A DNA stretch of 53,973 nucleotides from Vibrio sp. 10N.286.49.B3 (GTDB lineage: Bacteria > Pseudomonadota > Gammaproteobacteria > Enterobacterales > Vibrionaceae), in contig NZ_MCUV01000032.1 in assembly GCF_002873395.1 (NCBI RefSeq), forward strand, positions 1-53,973. Reading direction: 5' to 3'. The notes under the pieces are model-generated. The model ran no database searches and was not told the origin of the DNA. It saw only the letters and a list, made by a program, of their open reading frames with translations. Below are positions 45,850 to 53,973 of the stretch, piece after piece. The translations under genes were made by a program, and so were the position numbers. How positions within the stretch are numbered: the stretch's first letter is position 1; the number at the start of each line of letters is the position of its first letter.

Positions 45850-47889
45850 TTATTCAGTCAGAGCCTTACCTTTACGTAAACGTCTTACCCACATACGACT
45901 AGGGTGAATCATTTCGAGCACATCGACGGGTAATGGGATCGGGTCATTGCATATCTGCGAAGCTAGCACTTCAGCGAGCAGTGGTGCCGAGCTTAGCCCT
46001 CGAGAGCCTAATCCTAAGAAGCAGTAGAGGTTAGGGTAACTTGGGACCGGTGCGACTTCTTCTTCAGGTTTGCCATGCAGATCGGCATATTGTGCTTTGA
46101 TCTGTTCGAAAATACCCACATTACCAACAAAAGGCAGATGATCGCGGCTTACACTTCGCACGCCTTGACGAGACAGTTGACCACTGGTGTCGACATCATT
46201 TGGCCAGGTTTGCTCAGGTATGCATTGACGTAACTTATCGCCATTCTCTTGTTGAGCATTGGCATCAAAGTGTTGATCAATATTGTCTTTATCGTAACTT
46301 GCCCCGATGCAGTGGTGTTGGTTATTGGTATTAACTGGCGTCATGTAACCATCATAACAAAGAACAGTATTCAGTTTGCTCAAGGTATCCGTAGTGGGGA
46401 TGTGGCTAACTTGACCTTTGACTTTGCTCAGAGGGATGTCTTTCGTAGGCAACAGCTGATCAAATTGATGACCATTAGCCACAACAACGGTATTGTGTTT
46501 TGCGATGCTACCGTTGGCAAAGGTTAGCTGCCATTGTTGCTCATTGTCACACCACGTTAATTCGGTAACTTGATGTTCATAATGCATTTCTGCGTTTGAT
46601 TGAGACGCTAAATGGTCAAATATTCCTTGCGTTAACTCTGCAGGGCATAGCCAACCACCAAGTGGAAACAGTGCCGCAGACATCTCTATTGCTAGCCCAG
46701 TGACTTGGTTCGTTTGTGCAGGTGTTAAGGCGTGAATGAGTTCAGGGTTAAATTCAGCATCAAGAATGTTTTGTAACTTCTTACTGCCTTTTTCATCCCA
46801 CATGAGTTGGGTAACACCACACCAGTCATGATCAAAAGGGATCGCCAGTTGTGCCATTTGATCAACAAATTGACGAGCAAAAAGAAAGCCTGGTGAGAAT
46901 ACTCGTGTAACCCCTGTTCTTGTGTGGTTAAGCAGAGGATATACCGCGCCTTGTCGGTTACCAGAAGCGCCTTGTGCAGCCTTTTTGTCTTGGCAATAAA
47001 CATGCGGAACAATCCCACGTCTATGTAAACATTTAGCCAACGTCGCACTGGCAATACCTCCACCGATAATGGCGATGTCTTGGTGCTCACTCTGGTGATG
47101 TGCAGGCAATGGCTCACGGCGTGCGAACCATGGTTTGGTGTTATTCGGTGCGCTGCGTTTAGGCAGTACACCAGCGATCATTTCTCGCTTAATACCAAAG
47201 CCTTTCACTTTTTTCATTTCAAAGCCAGCATCGATTAAGCCTCGGCGAACAAAACCAGCTGCGGTAAACGTGGCGCAGGTACAGGCATCTTTCGCCAAGC
47301 TAGCCATGCCATTAAATAGATCCTGATTCCACATTTCAGGGTTTTTACTTGGTGCAAAACCATCTAAAAACCAAGCATCAATTAGACCATTTTCATTGGT
47401 TGGTAATAAAGGCATGCAATCTTTAATATCACCAAACCAAAGATCGAGTGTAATAGCACCGTCAGCTAGCACAATACGGTGACACTCAGGAACGGCAATC
47501 GGGTAATGGGCTTGTAGTTGTTTGGTGTAGTGCGCCAGTTCAGGCCACGCTGCATGAGCTTTGATTAAATCTTCTTTGCTTAACGGGAATTTTTCAAAGC
47601 TGATAAAGTGTAATTCTTGCAAAGGAGCATCTGGGTTCTGTTGGCGAAATGCATCAAACCATTGCCAGACAGCTAAAAAGTTTAACCCAGTACCAAAACC
47701 CGTTTCACCAATAACAAAGCGGCGTTGATCAAAGGTTTCCCAGCGTTGCGGTAGGTGATTTTGTTGTAAAAAGACGTAACGGGTCTCTTCTAAGCCATTT
47801 GTATTGGAGAAGTAAACATCATCAAATTGGTCCGAAACCGGTGTTCCAGCGTCATTCCAGCCGAGTTGTGCGTTGGTAATTGCAGTCAT
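45850..47889 (-). CDS. mnmC: Bifunctional tRNA mnm5s2U34 methyltransferase/oxidoreductase MnmC
   Basis: 679 residues with two domains. The N-terminal methyltransferase (SAM motif [12 protein letters not shown] near 62-73, [15 protein letters not shown]) makes the last methylation; the C-terminal FAD enzyme ([14 protein letters not shown] near 273, [17 protein letters not shown]) converts cmnm5s2U to nm5s2U. It acts on the wobble base of tRNAs such as Gln, Lys and Glu, so the tRNA-Gln(UUG) genes at the start of the window encode substrates. Divergent from fabB, the usual arrangement. Confidence 0.96.
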   Translation of the reverse strand: MTAITNAQLGWNDAGTPVSDQFDDVYFSNTNGLEETRYVFLQQNHLPQRWETFDQRRFVIGETGFGTGLNFLAVWQWFDAFRQQNPDAPLQELHFISFEKFPLSKEDLIKAHAAWPELAHYTKQLQAHYPIAVPECHRIVLADGAITLDLWFGDIKDCMPLLPTNENGLIDAWFLDGFAPSKNPEMWNQDLFNGMASLAKDACTCATFTAAGFVRRGLIDAGFEMKKVKGFGIKREMIAGVLPKRSAPNNTKPWFARREPLPAHHQSEHQDIAIIGGGIASATLAKCLHRRGIVPHVYCQDKKAAQGASGNRQGAVYPLLNHTRTGVTRVFSPGFLFARQFVDQMAQLAIPFDHDWCGVTQLMWDEKGSKKLQNILDAEFNPELIHALTPAQTNQVTGLAIEMSAALFPLGGWLCPAELTQGIFDHLASQSNAEMHYEHQVTELTWCDNEQQWQLTFANGSIAKHNTVVVANGHQFDQLLPTKDIPLSKVKGQVSHIPTTDTLSKLNTVLCYDGYMTPVNTNNQHHCIGASYDKDNIDQHFDANAQQENGDKLRQCIPEQTWPNDVDTSGQLSRQGVRSVSRDHLPFVGNVGIFEQIKAQYADLHGKPEEEVAPVPSYPNLYCFLGLGSRGLSSAPLLAEVLASQICNDPIPLPVDVLEMIHPSRMWVRRLRKGKALTE

Positions 47890-47948
47890 AATGTCAGTTT
47901 TTTGTGATATAGGGCGATATGTTGATGTTGATTGTACGAAAGTCTAGG

Positions 47949-47964
47949 AAAGCTGACCACTTTT
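47949..47964 (-). promoter_or_regulatory. FadR-like half-site upstream of fabB
   Basis: Minus-strand AAGTGGTCAGCTTTCC contains TGGTCAG, the left half of the FadR palindrome, about 55-70 bp before the fabB ATG. FadR activates fabB in E. coli. Only the half-site is matched, so this is tentative. Confidence 0.3.
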
Positions 47965-48016
47965 GTTATGCTTCTTCGTTATCATCATAATGAATTTTGA
48001 ATTATAGGAAGGTCAC

Positions 48017-49228
48017 ATGAAGCGAGTCGTAATCACCGGTATGGGTATTGTTTCAAGTATCGGTAACAACGTCGAAGAAGTTTTAGCGTCTCTTAAAGCG
48101 GGTACATCGGGTATCACAGCTTCAGAGCAGTTCAAAGAGCACGGTTTGCGTTCGCAAGTGTGGGGCAACTTGAAAATGAATCCAGCAGAGCACATTGATC
48201 GTAAAAAAATGCGCTTTATGGGTGACGCTGCGGCTTTTGCCTACCTTTCTATGGAACAGGCGATTGCTGATTCTGGTTTAACCGATGATCAAGTTTCGAA
48301 TGACCGCACAGGTATTGTTGCTGGTTCAGGTGGTGCATCATCACTAAACCAAGTGAATGCGGTTGATATCATCCGTGAAAAAGGCGTGAAGCGTGTTGGT
48401 CCATACATGGTTCCACGTACTATGGCATCAACGGTTTCTGCTTGTTTGGCAACTCCGTTTAAAATTCGTGGCGTGAACTACTCAATGAGTTCTGCATGTG
48501 CAACTTCTGCGCACTGTATTGGTCACGCAATGGAATTGATTCAACTTGGCAAGCAAGATGTAGTGTTTGCTGGTGGTGGTGAAGAGCTTGATTGGTCGCT
48601 AACCATGATGTTTGATGCAATGGGCGCACTATCAACGAAATACAACGAAACACCAGAAATGGCTTCTCGCACTTACGATGCTGATCGTGATGGTTTTGTT
48701 ATTTCAGGCGGCGGCGGCATGCTGGTTATCGAAGAATTAGAGCATGCATTAGCGCGTGGGGCAAAAATCTACGGTGAAATCGTCGGTTACGGTGCGACAT
48801 CAGATGGCTACGACATGGTTGCGCCATCGGGTGAAGGTGCGATTCGTTGTATGAAGATGGCAATGCAAAATGTTGATGGTGTTGACTACGTGAATACTCA
48901 TGGTACATCAACGCCAGTGGGTGATGTAAAAGAGCTTGGTGCGATTCAAGAAGTATTTGGTGGCAACAGCCCTGCAATTTCAGCAACCAAAGCAATGACA
49001 GGTCACGCGCTAGGTGCTGCTGGTGTCCATGAAGCGATCTACTCTACGCTAATGCTTGAAAATAGCTTTATCGCGCCAAGTATCAATATCTCTAATTTAG
49101 ACCAAGCGGCAGAAGGTCTGGATATTGTTACTGAATATCGTGAACAAGCTTTGACAACGGTCATGTCTAATAGCTTTGGCTTTGGTGGTACAAACGCAAC
49201 ATTGGTGATTCAAAAGTACCAAGCTTAA
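48017..49228 (+). CDS. fabB: 3-oxoacyl-ACP synthase I (KAS I)
   Basis: 403 residues. It elongates acyl-ACP and is essential for unsaturated fatty acid synthesis. The Cys-His-His triad is Cys161 ([10 protein letters not shown]), His295 (VNTHGTSTP) and His330 ([10 protein letters not shown]). SD AGGAAGG before the ATG. An unusually long 3' UTR with its own terminator follows, which probably yields a small RNA. Confidence 0.98.
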   Translation: MKRVVITGMGIVSSIGNNVEEVLASLKAGTSGITASEQFKEHGLRSQVWGNLKMNPAEHIDRKKMRFMGDAAAFAYLSMEQAIADSGLTDDQVSNDRTGIVAGSGGASSLNQVNAVDIIREKGVKRVGPYMVPRTMASTVSACLATPFKIRGVNYSMSSACATSAHCIGHAMELIQLGKQDVVFAGGGEELDWSLTMMFDAMGALSTKYNETPEMASRTYDADRDGFVISGGGGMLVIEELEHALARGAKIYGEIVGYGATSDGYDMVAPSGEGAIRCMKMAMQNVDGVDYVNTHGTSTPVGDVKELGAIQEVFGGNSPAISATKAMTGHALGAAGVHEAIYSTLMLENSFIAPSINISNLDQAAEGLDIVTEYREQALTTVMSNSFGFGGTNATLVIQKYQA

Positions 49229-49309
49229 TTAGAGCGAATAAGGTCAATAAGCCGAGAAAAAGGATTGTAAATTTGGCTTGTTGATCACTAGATTCCAGAG
49301 CCGATTAGC

Positions 49310-49409
49310 ATTGCTGATCAAACAGAGTGGGTCTTACCTGATGGAGAGCTAGGTAATATCTTTTTGTCCTGGACTTTCACCCGGCAGTTTATACTGTCGG
49401 GTTTTTTTC
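49310..49409 (+). ncRNA. fabB 3'-UTR small RNA candidate (FarS-like)
   Basis: The stop of fabB is 150 bp ahead of the terminator. The UTR carries a TTACCT/AGGTAA hairpin (49334-49356), a short U-rich single-stranded part, and then the terminator. In Vibrio cholerae the sRNA FarS is cut from the fabB 3' UTR and represses fatty-acid degradation genes. Position and shape agree, but the 5' end given here is a guess and no sequence comparison could be run. Confidence 0.5.
49379..49409 (+). terminator. Terminator of fabB and its 3'-UTR RNA
   Basis: CCCGGCAGT-TTAT-ACTGTCGGG stem (one G-U) followed by seven T, the type of end bound by Hfq. Confidence 0.88.
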
Positions 49410-49503
49410 TATCTGAACATTGGTTTACTTTGGTTGGTATTGCTTACTTTGAGAGAGATTAATAGTAAGATAAGCGCTTCTTTTTTCTCTTTGTACCGAG
49501 CTT

Positions 49504-50643
49504 ATGAAAATATTAATTGATGAAAACATGCCTTATGCCGAAGCACTTTTTAGCCAGTTAGGTGACGTGATTTTAAAGCCAGGTCGAACCTTAAGTGCAG
49601 AGGATTTAATCGATATTGATGGTTTAATGATTCGCTCGGTAACAAAGGTCAATGCCGATCTGATTGCCAAAGCCAACAAGCTTAAATTTGTCGGTACAGC
49701 CACCGCAGGCATGGATCATGTTGACCAGGCGTTATTGCAAGAAAAAGGGATCTTTTTTACCGCTGCTCCTGGCTGTAATAAAGTCGGTGTCGCAGAGTAT
49801 GTATTTAGTATCATTATGGTACTTGCCCAACAAAATGGCTTCTCAATTTTTGATAAAACGGTGGGTATTGTTGGCGCAGGGCAGGTCGGTAGTTATCTTG
49901 CCAAATGTTTGACTGGTATTGGCATTAAAGTGTTGCTGAACGATCCACCAAAGCAACTTGCCGGAGATAAACGAGATTTCACGCCATTAGATGAATTACT
50001 CACTCAGGCTGATATTATTAGTTTGCACACCCCAATCACTCATGAGGGTGAGTTTGCCACTCACCACTTAGTCGATAGCGCCGTTTTATCACAACTGCGC
50101 AGTGACCAAATCTTAATTAACGCTGCACGTGGTCCTGTGGTCGACAACCAAGCACTGAAGCAACGTTTACAAAAACACGATGGCTTTTTAGCAGCTTTAG
50201 ATGTTTTTGAGTTTGAGCCACAAGTTGATATGACGTTATTACCACTATTATCTTTTGCAACCCCGCATGTCGCAGGCTATGGTTTAGAAGGTAAGGCACG
50301 TGGTACGACAATGATATTTAACTCCTACTGTGAGTTCTTATCTCTGCCAAATCGAGCCCATGCTAGTGACTTATTACCCGTTGCACCTATCCCTTCAGTG
50401 AGATTAGAACGACAATGGGATCAACCAACACTGCACAATTTGACTCAGTTGATTTATGATGTGCGCCAAGACGATGCATTATTCCGTCGTGAGATCACCA
50501 AACCTGGCGCATTTGACCAAATGCGCAAGCAATATTGGGATCGAAGAGAGTACAGTGCAATTCAATTAGCTGGGAGTCAGGCTTGTAATTTAGAGCCCCT
50601 AGCTGAATTAGGCTTCAACATTAAGCCAACTATAGATAAATGA
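49504..50643 (+). CDS. pdxB: 4-phosphoerythronate dehydrogenase
   Basis: 379 residues. It oxidises 4-phosphoerythronate in the DXP-dependent pyridoxal phosphate pathway. It is a D-isomer 2-hydroxyacid dehydrogenase: the NAD motif [17 protein letters not shown] (near 119-135), RSVTKVN near 44, and the catalytic segments [14 protein letters not shown] and [10 protein letters not shown] are visible. The C-terminal PdxB-specific dimerisation domain is present. The stop lies 8 bp ahead of the asd start. Confidence 0.96.
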   Translation: MKILIDENMPYAEALFSQLGDVILKPGRTLSAEDLIDIDGLMIRSVTKVNADLIAKANKLKFVGTATAGMDHVDQALLQEKGIFFTAAPGCNKVGVAEYVFSIIMVLAQQNGFSIFDKTVGIVGAGQVGSYLAKCLTGIGIKVLLNDPPKQLAGDKRDFTPLDELLTQADIISLHTPITHEGEFATHHLVDSAVLSQLRSDQILINAARGPVVDNQALKQRLQKHDGFLAALDVFEFEPQVDMTLLPLLSFATPHVAGYGLEGKARGTTMIFNSYCEFLSLPNRAHASDLLPVAPIPSVRLERQWDQPTLHNLTQLIYDVRQDDALFRREITKPGAFDQMRKQYWDRREYSAIQLAGSQACNLEPLAELGFNIKPTIDK

Positions 50644-50651
50644 GAGAGACA

Positions 50652-51665
50652 ATGAGCCAAGAATTTAATATTGCTATTTTGGGCGCAACAGGTGCTGTAG
50701 GCGAAACTATCCTTGAGGTACTTGCTGAACGTAAATTTCCTGTCGGCGCATTATTTTTACTCGCGAGTGAGCGTAGTGAAGGTAAAACATACCGTTTTAA
50801 TGGTAAAACATTAGCAGTACAAAATGTTGAAGATTTCGATTGGTCTCAAGTTCATATCGCATTGTTCTCAGCAGGTAGCGCAGCATCAGAAAGATGGGCT
50901 CCAATTGCTGCTGATGAAGGTGTGGTTATTATTGATAATACTTCACAGTTCCGTTACGAATACGATATTCCACTGGTTGTGCCAGAAGTAAACCCTGAAG
51001 CAATTGCAGAGTTCCGTAACCGTAATATTATTGCTAACCCAAACTGCTCTACGATTCAAATGGTTGCAGCATTAAAACCGATCCATGATGCCGTAGGTCT
51101 TGAGCGTGTTAACGTGTGTACTTATCAGTCAGTATCAGGTGCTGGTAAATCAGGTATCGATGAGCTAGCGGGTCAAACGGCTAAGCTACTAAATGGTATG
51201 CCAGCTGAAACAAACGCATTTAGCCAGCAAATTGCTTTTAACTGTATTCCACAGATCGATGAATTTACTGAAAATGGTTACACTCGTGAAGAGATGAAGA
51301 TGGTGTGGGAAACACAAAAAATCTTCAATGACTCTTCAATTACGATTAACCCAACTTGTGTTCGCGTACCGGTATTCTATGGTCATGCCGAATCTTTGCA
51401 TATTGAAACTTGTGCGCCAATTGGTGCAGAGCAAGTGATCGAACTGCTCAATGAAACCGATGGTATTGAAGTCTTCCAAGAGTTAGATTTCCCAACACAA
51501 GTTCGTGATGCTGGTGGTAAAGATCATGTTATGGTGGGTCGTATCCGTAATGATATTAGCCATCACAGCGGCATTAATATGTGGGTTGTGGCTGACAACG
51601 TACGTAAAGGCGCGGCAACTAACGCAGTACAAATTGCTGAGTTATTGATAAGCGATTACTTCTAA
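50652..51665 (+). CDS. asd: Aspartate-semialdehyde dehydrogenase (second type, Usg/ASADH2-like)
   Basis: 337 residues. It makes aspartate semialdehyde from aspartyl phosphate for Lys, Met, Thr and DAP synthesis. Catalytic Cys132 (NPNCSTIQM), the NADP motif ILGATGAVGE and the substrate segment KDHVMVGRIRND are intact, so unlike the E. coli Usg protein in the same pdxB-usg position it should be active. Vibrio cholerae has two active enzymes, and this matches the second type. I start at 50652 (MSQEFNIAIL), with GAGAGAG as SD; an ATG at 50640 overlaps the pdxB stop but would add only four residues. Confidence 0.93.
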   Translation: MSQEFNIAILGATGAVGETILEVLAERKFPVGALFLLASERSEGKTYRFNGKTLAVQNVEDFDWSQVHIALFSAGSAASERWAPIAADEGVVIIDNTSQFRYEYDIPLVVPEVNPEAIAEFRNRNIIANPNCSTIQMVAALKPIHDAVGLERVNVCTYQSVSGAGKSGIDELAGQTAKLLNGMPAETNAFSQQIAFNCIPQIDEFTENGYTREEMKMVWETQKIFNDSSITINPTCVRVPVFYGHAESLHIETCAPIGAEQVIELLNETDGIEVFQELDFPTQVRDAGGKDHVMVGRIRNDISHHSGINMWVVADNVRKGAATNAVQIAELLISDYF

Positions 51666-51689
51666 GCCAATACCGATGTAACATGCTCG

Positions 51690-51722
51690 ATAGCCTCACA
51701 AATAAGTGAGGCTTTTTTTTAT
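51690..51722 (+). terminator. Terminator after asd
   Basis: AGCCTCAC/GTGAGGCT stem followed by nine T. Confidence 0.85.
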
Positions 51723-51878
51723 TTATTGTTTACTTGTTCCATAATCACAGCAAAATGTCGCTCAGTTTGATATTCGTTACACATTTTTTGTCTTCAGGAC
51801 TATAGCTTTAGTGCTTTTATCCTATATATTGTACAGATCTTTACTTTATTCCAATCGTAGTACTTACCTGAGTTTTTT

Positions 51879-53973
51879 ATGCGTCATATTTATAAGCGTC
51901 TATTACTGTCTTTAACACTCATTGCCTCAAGTCAGGTAACCACTACTTACGCAACAAATATTCGTATTGTTGGACCTGATGGTGTGTCTCAAACACCAGT
52001 GACCTCACCAGAGGGCATCAGTGCTGCGAATAGTGAGCCATCCCGTTTTTATGGTCCAACAACGGCGCAGGAAACTTTGTGGTCAATTTCTTCTCGTCTG
52101 CGTCCAAGTCCTTCTGTTTCTGTACAGCAGACACTATTGGCAATCTATCGACTCAACCCCCAAGCATTCGAAGATCAAAACATACATAAGCTTCTGCCAA
52201 ATAGTAATTTAAGAATTCCTTCGCTTTCTCAAGTGCAAAGTCGAACGACAGAAACGGCTATTGAGATCATGGATGCGCATACCAAAAAGCTTGCTCAAGT
52301 TCCTGTTGCTCCGCCAATCGCGCCTAAACTAGCACCTGTACCTCAGGCTGTTCCAAAGCCGGTTGCTCCTGAACCAACACCCGCACCGAAAGCCGCTGTT
52401 GCGCCTAAACCAACTACCGCGCCTAAAGCCGTAGTTACTGAGCAAAAGCCAGCAGTAGCAGTGAGTACTCCTGACTCAAGTGAGGTTATTAAGTTAGAAA
52501 GTGAGCTAAAGAGTTCGCAATCTGAATTACTTTCACTGGAAGAGAAAAACCATCAATTACGACTACTACTCAGTAATGTACAGTTAGAAGTCGATCAACT
52601 AAAAGAAGATATCAGCGATAAAGATCGTATTCGAACCGAAGTGGAGAGGCAGCTCGAGATCGAGCGTAATAAGCAATTAGAAATGGAAAGCTTAAAGCCA
52701 AGTTCGTTAGATAATGCATTAAGTAATAATTGGTTACTTGCTGCGTTGGCTTGTATTCCTGGCTTACTTGCTGCATTGGCTGGTATGTTGATTCTTAATC
52801 GCCGTAACCGTAATGATGAGTCGGAAAATTCTGCCGAGCCGGTAAATGCAGTTCCAGCCGAATTCTTTAAAGAACAAGAGTCTTTGGGTGATGAGATTTC
52901 ACTTGATGATATTGCTGGAGATGAAGATTTACTTGGTGATGAGTTATTAGTTGATGATTTGGTTGAAAACCCGATTGATTCAGAGGTGGAAGAGGATGAT
53001 ATCTTTGCTGGATTAGATGATGATCTCGACTTTAATTTAGACGATGAAGACGATCTATTCGCAAGTATCGGCGATGATGGTGAACTGGACACTGAGTTAG
53101 ATAGCGAGTTTGATAACATTGAGTCAAGCAACAGCGGGATCAGCGTAAAAGGTGATGATAAAGCGCTCGGTCTTGAAGAAATGGAGCGAGCTTTAGATGA
53201 TGCCTCAGCGAATAATGATAACCTGGTAGGCTTTGAACTATCAGAGGATAATGTAATTTCCAATGATGAGATTGAAGCATTACTCTCTGACACTAAGGGC
53301 AATGATCCATTAGAAACCGATGAGATAGAGCAATCTTTACTGGATGATTTGTTTGCGAGTGCTCAAGAGCCTGACGCGCAACCAAGTGCTGTTGATAAAG
53401 CTATAGAGCAAGAAGAGCCAGAGGCTTTTGATGAAGATCTGGATGTTAGTGATGTTTATGAGTTAGCGGATAATTTAAATAGCGCAGTTGAAGATGATAT
53501 TGATGCTATTTTTGCTCAAGTGGCGCAAGAGAAGGCACAAAGTGAAGGTGTCGATAGTACAAGCAATGTTGAATTAACCGATCAATCAACCGATGCCGCT
53601 GAAGTTGCTGAAGATGAAGCAACAGTGGACGATCTATTTGAAGAGGCATTGTTAAACCTAGATGATACGAGTGCTAACGAACTCGAACTAGACGATAACA
53701 GTACTGAACTTCTTGATGAGTTATTAGCTGAAGAAGATAGCGACCTTACTAGCTTAGAACTTGATGAGCAAGCGCTTGATAATCTTGAGTTAGATGATAA
53801 TAGTACCGAGCTTCTGGATGAATTATTAGAGGCAGAAGATAGTAGCCTTGATAGCTTAATTATTGATGAACAAGCATTTGATAATCTAGAACTCGACGAT
53901 AACAGTACCGAGCTTCTGGATGAGCTATTAGATGTCGAAGATAGTGGTCTTAGCGACGTAGCTTTAGATGATA
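51879..53973 (+). CDS. fimV: FimV/HubP polar hub protein, N-terminal part (runs off window)
   Basis: 698 codons to the window edge, no stop. The signal-anchor-like N-terminus (MRHIYKRLLLSLTLIAS) is followed by the FimV LysM-type region (TLWSISSRLRPSPSVSVQQTLLAIYRLNPQAF), a Pro/Ala-rich stretch, a coiled coil (about 205-280), one membrane segment beginning near residue 285 (NWLLAALACIPGLLAALAGML) and a very acidic cytoplasmic part. That layout is HubP/FimV: the LysM part binds peptidoglycan at the pole, and the acidic repeats recruit ParA-type partners. Near the end a 34-residue unit starts to repeat. ATG at 51879 has only a weak SD. asd-fimV order fits Vibrio. Confidence 0.93.
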   Translation, partial: MRHIYKRLLLSLTLIASSQVTTTYATNIRIVGPDGVSQTPVTSPEGISAANSEPSRFYGPTTAQETLWSISSRLRPSPSVSVQQTLLAIYRLNPQAFEDQNIHKLLPNSNLRIPSLSQVQSRTTETAIEIMDAHTKKLAQVPVAPPIAPKLAPVPQAVPKPVAPEPTPAPKAAVAPKPTTAPKAVVTEQKPAVAVSTPDSSEVIKLESELKSSQSELLSLEEKNHQLRLLLSNVQLEVDQLKEDISDKDRIRTEVERQLEIERNKQLEMESLKPSSLDNALSNNWLLAALACIPGLLAALAGMLILNRRNRNDESENSAEPVNAVPAEFFKEQESLGDEISLDDIAGDEDLLGDELLVDDLVENPIDSEVEEDDIFAGLDDDLDFNLDDEDDLFASIGDDGELDTELDSEFDNIESSNSGISVKGDDKALGLEEMERALDDASANNDNLVGFELSEDNVISNDEIEALLSDTKGNDPLETDEIEQSLLDDLFASAQEPDAQPSAVDKAIEQEEPEAFDEDLDVSDVYELADNLNSAVEDDIDAIFAQVAQEKAQSEGVDSTSNVELTDQSTDAAEVAEDEATVDDLFEEALLNLDDTSANELELDDNSTELLDELLAEEDSDLTSLELDEQALDNLELDDNSTELLDELLEAEDSSLDSLIIDEQAFDNLELDDNSTELLDELLDVEDSGLSDVALDD
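53682..53973 (+). repeat. 102-bp (34-residue) tandem repeat in fimV/hubP
   Basis: LELDDNSTELLDELL recurs with starts of the GAC/GAT-GAT-AA segment at 53691, 53793 and 53895, an exact 102-bp period. The third unit is cut by the window edge. The units are close but not identical, so this is a coding repeat in the acidic cytoplasmic domain. Confidence 0.9.

Noticed and set aside
52595..53302. 235-codon Ser-rich minus-strand frame inside fimV
   Set aside because: Serine-rich antisense product of the Asp/Glu-rich GAT/GAA coding repeats; the sense frame is a clear FimV/HubP protein.

Overview
The window is an AT-rich chromosomal segment from a member of the Vibrionaceae. The gene order tRNA array / ychF-pth-prs / ispE-lolB / hemA-prfA-prmC-sirB2-sirB1-kdsA, the twin fadL genes beside a sigma factor and fadIJ, the run prmB-aroC-epmC-yfcL, mnmC, fabB, pdxB-asd2, and a HubP/FimV-type polar protein are all typical of Vibrio and Photobacterium. 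The expanded, tandemly duplicated tRNA array leans towards Photobacterium, but that genus call is inference. Almost all genes are housekeeping or core; no phage, IS element, integron or CRISPR array is visible.

Layout. 1-1550: a minus-strand tRNA operon (Met, Leu, Gln repeated; a 279-bp tandem duplication) read from a growth-rate-type promoter. 1780-6139: pth-ychF, prs and lolB-ispE on the minus strand. 6302-11823: the hemA-prfA-prmC-sirB2-sirB1-kdsA operon. 12070-16179: a lipoprotein 5'-nucleotidase, ybaK, rluF and smrA. 16500-19906: tRNA-Pro, a TraB/GumN protein, a general porin and a DUF2057 protein. 20015-21566: gltX. 21762-22084: a short gene for a secreted 55-residue peptide with its own CRP-type promoter. 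22150-26873: two fadL genes and a sigma/DUF3379 pair. 26956-27170: a strongly structured small RNA candidate with an FNR-type box. 27200-30845: fadIJ under a FadR operator. 30886-36664: alanine dehydrogenase, a YdfG-like SDR, a TauR-like MocR regulator and the divergent tauBC transporter genes. 36752-41154: a YjiH membrane protein and a pitrilysin-type protease. 41484-51722: sixA, smrB, prmB, aroC, epmC, yfcL, mnmC, fabB, pdxB, asd. 51879-end: the N-terminal part of fimV/hubP, cut by the window edge.

Functional links. Fatty-acid uptake (two FadL), beta-oxidation (FadIJ) and fatty-acid synthesis (FabB with a likely 3'-UTR sRNA) are all present, with FadR-like sites at fadIJ and weaker ones near fadL2 and fabB. 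The ald/SDR/MocR/tauBC group looks like part of a taurine (sulfonate) nitrogen-assimilation locus, although tauA and a taurine-pyruvate aminotransferase gene are not in the window. hemA-prfA-prmC and prmB couple tRNA-Glu use, release-factor function and ribosome/RF methylation.

The observations most worth following are the FNR-boxed RNA upstream of fadI, the CRP-linked secreted peptide gene between gltX and fadL, and the partial taurine locus.
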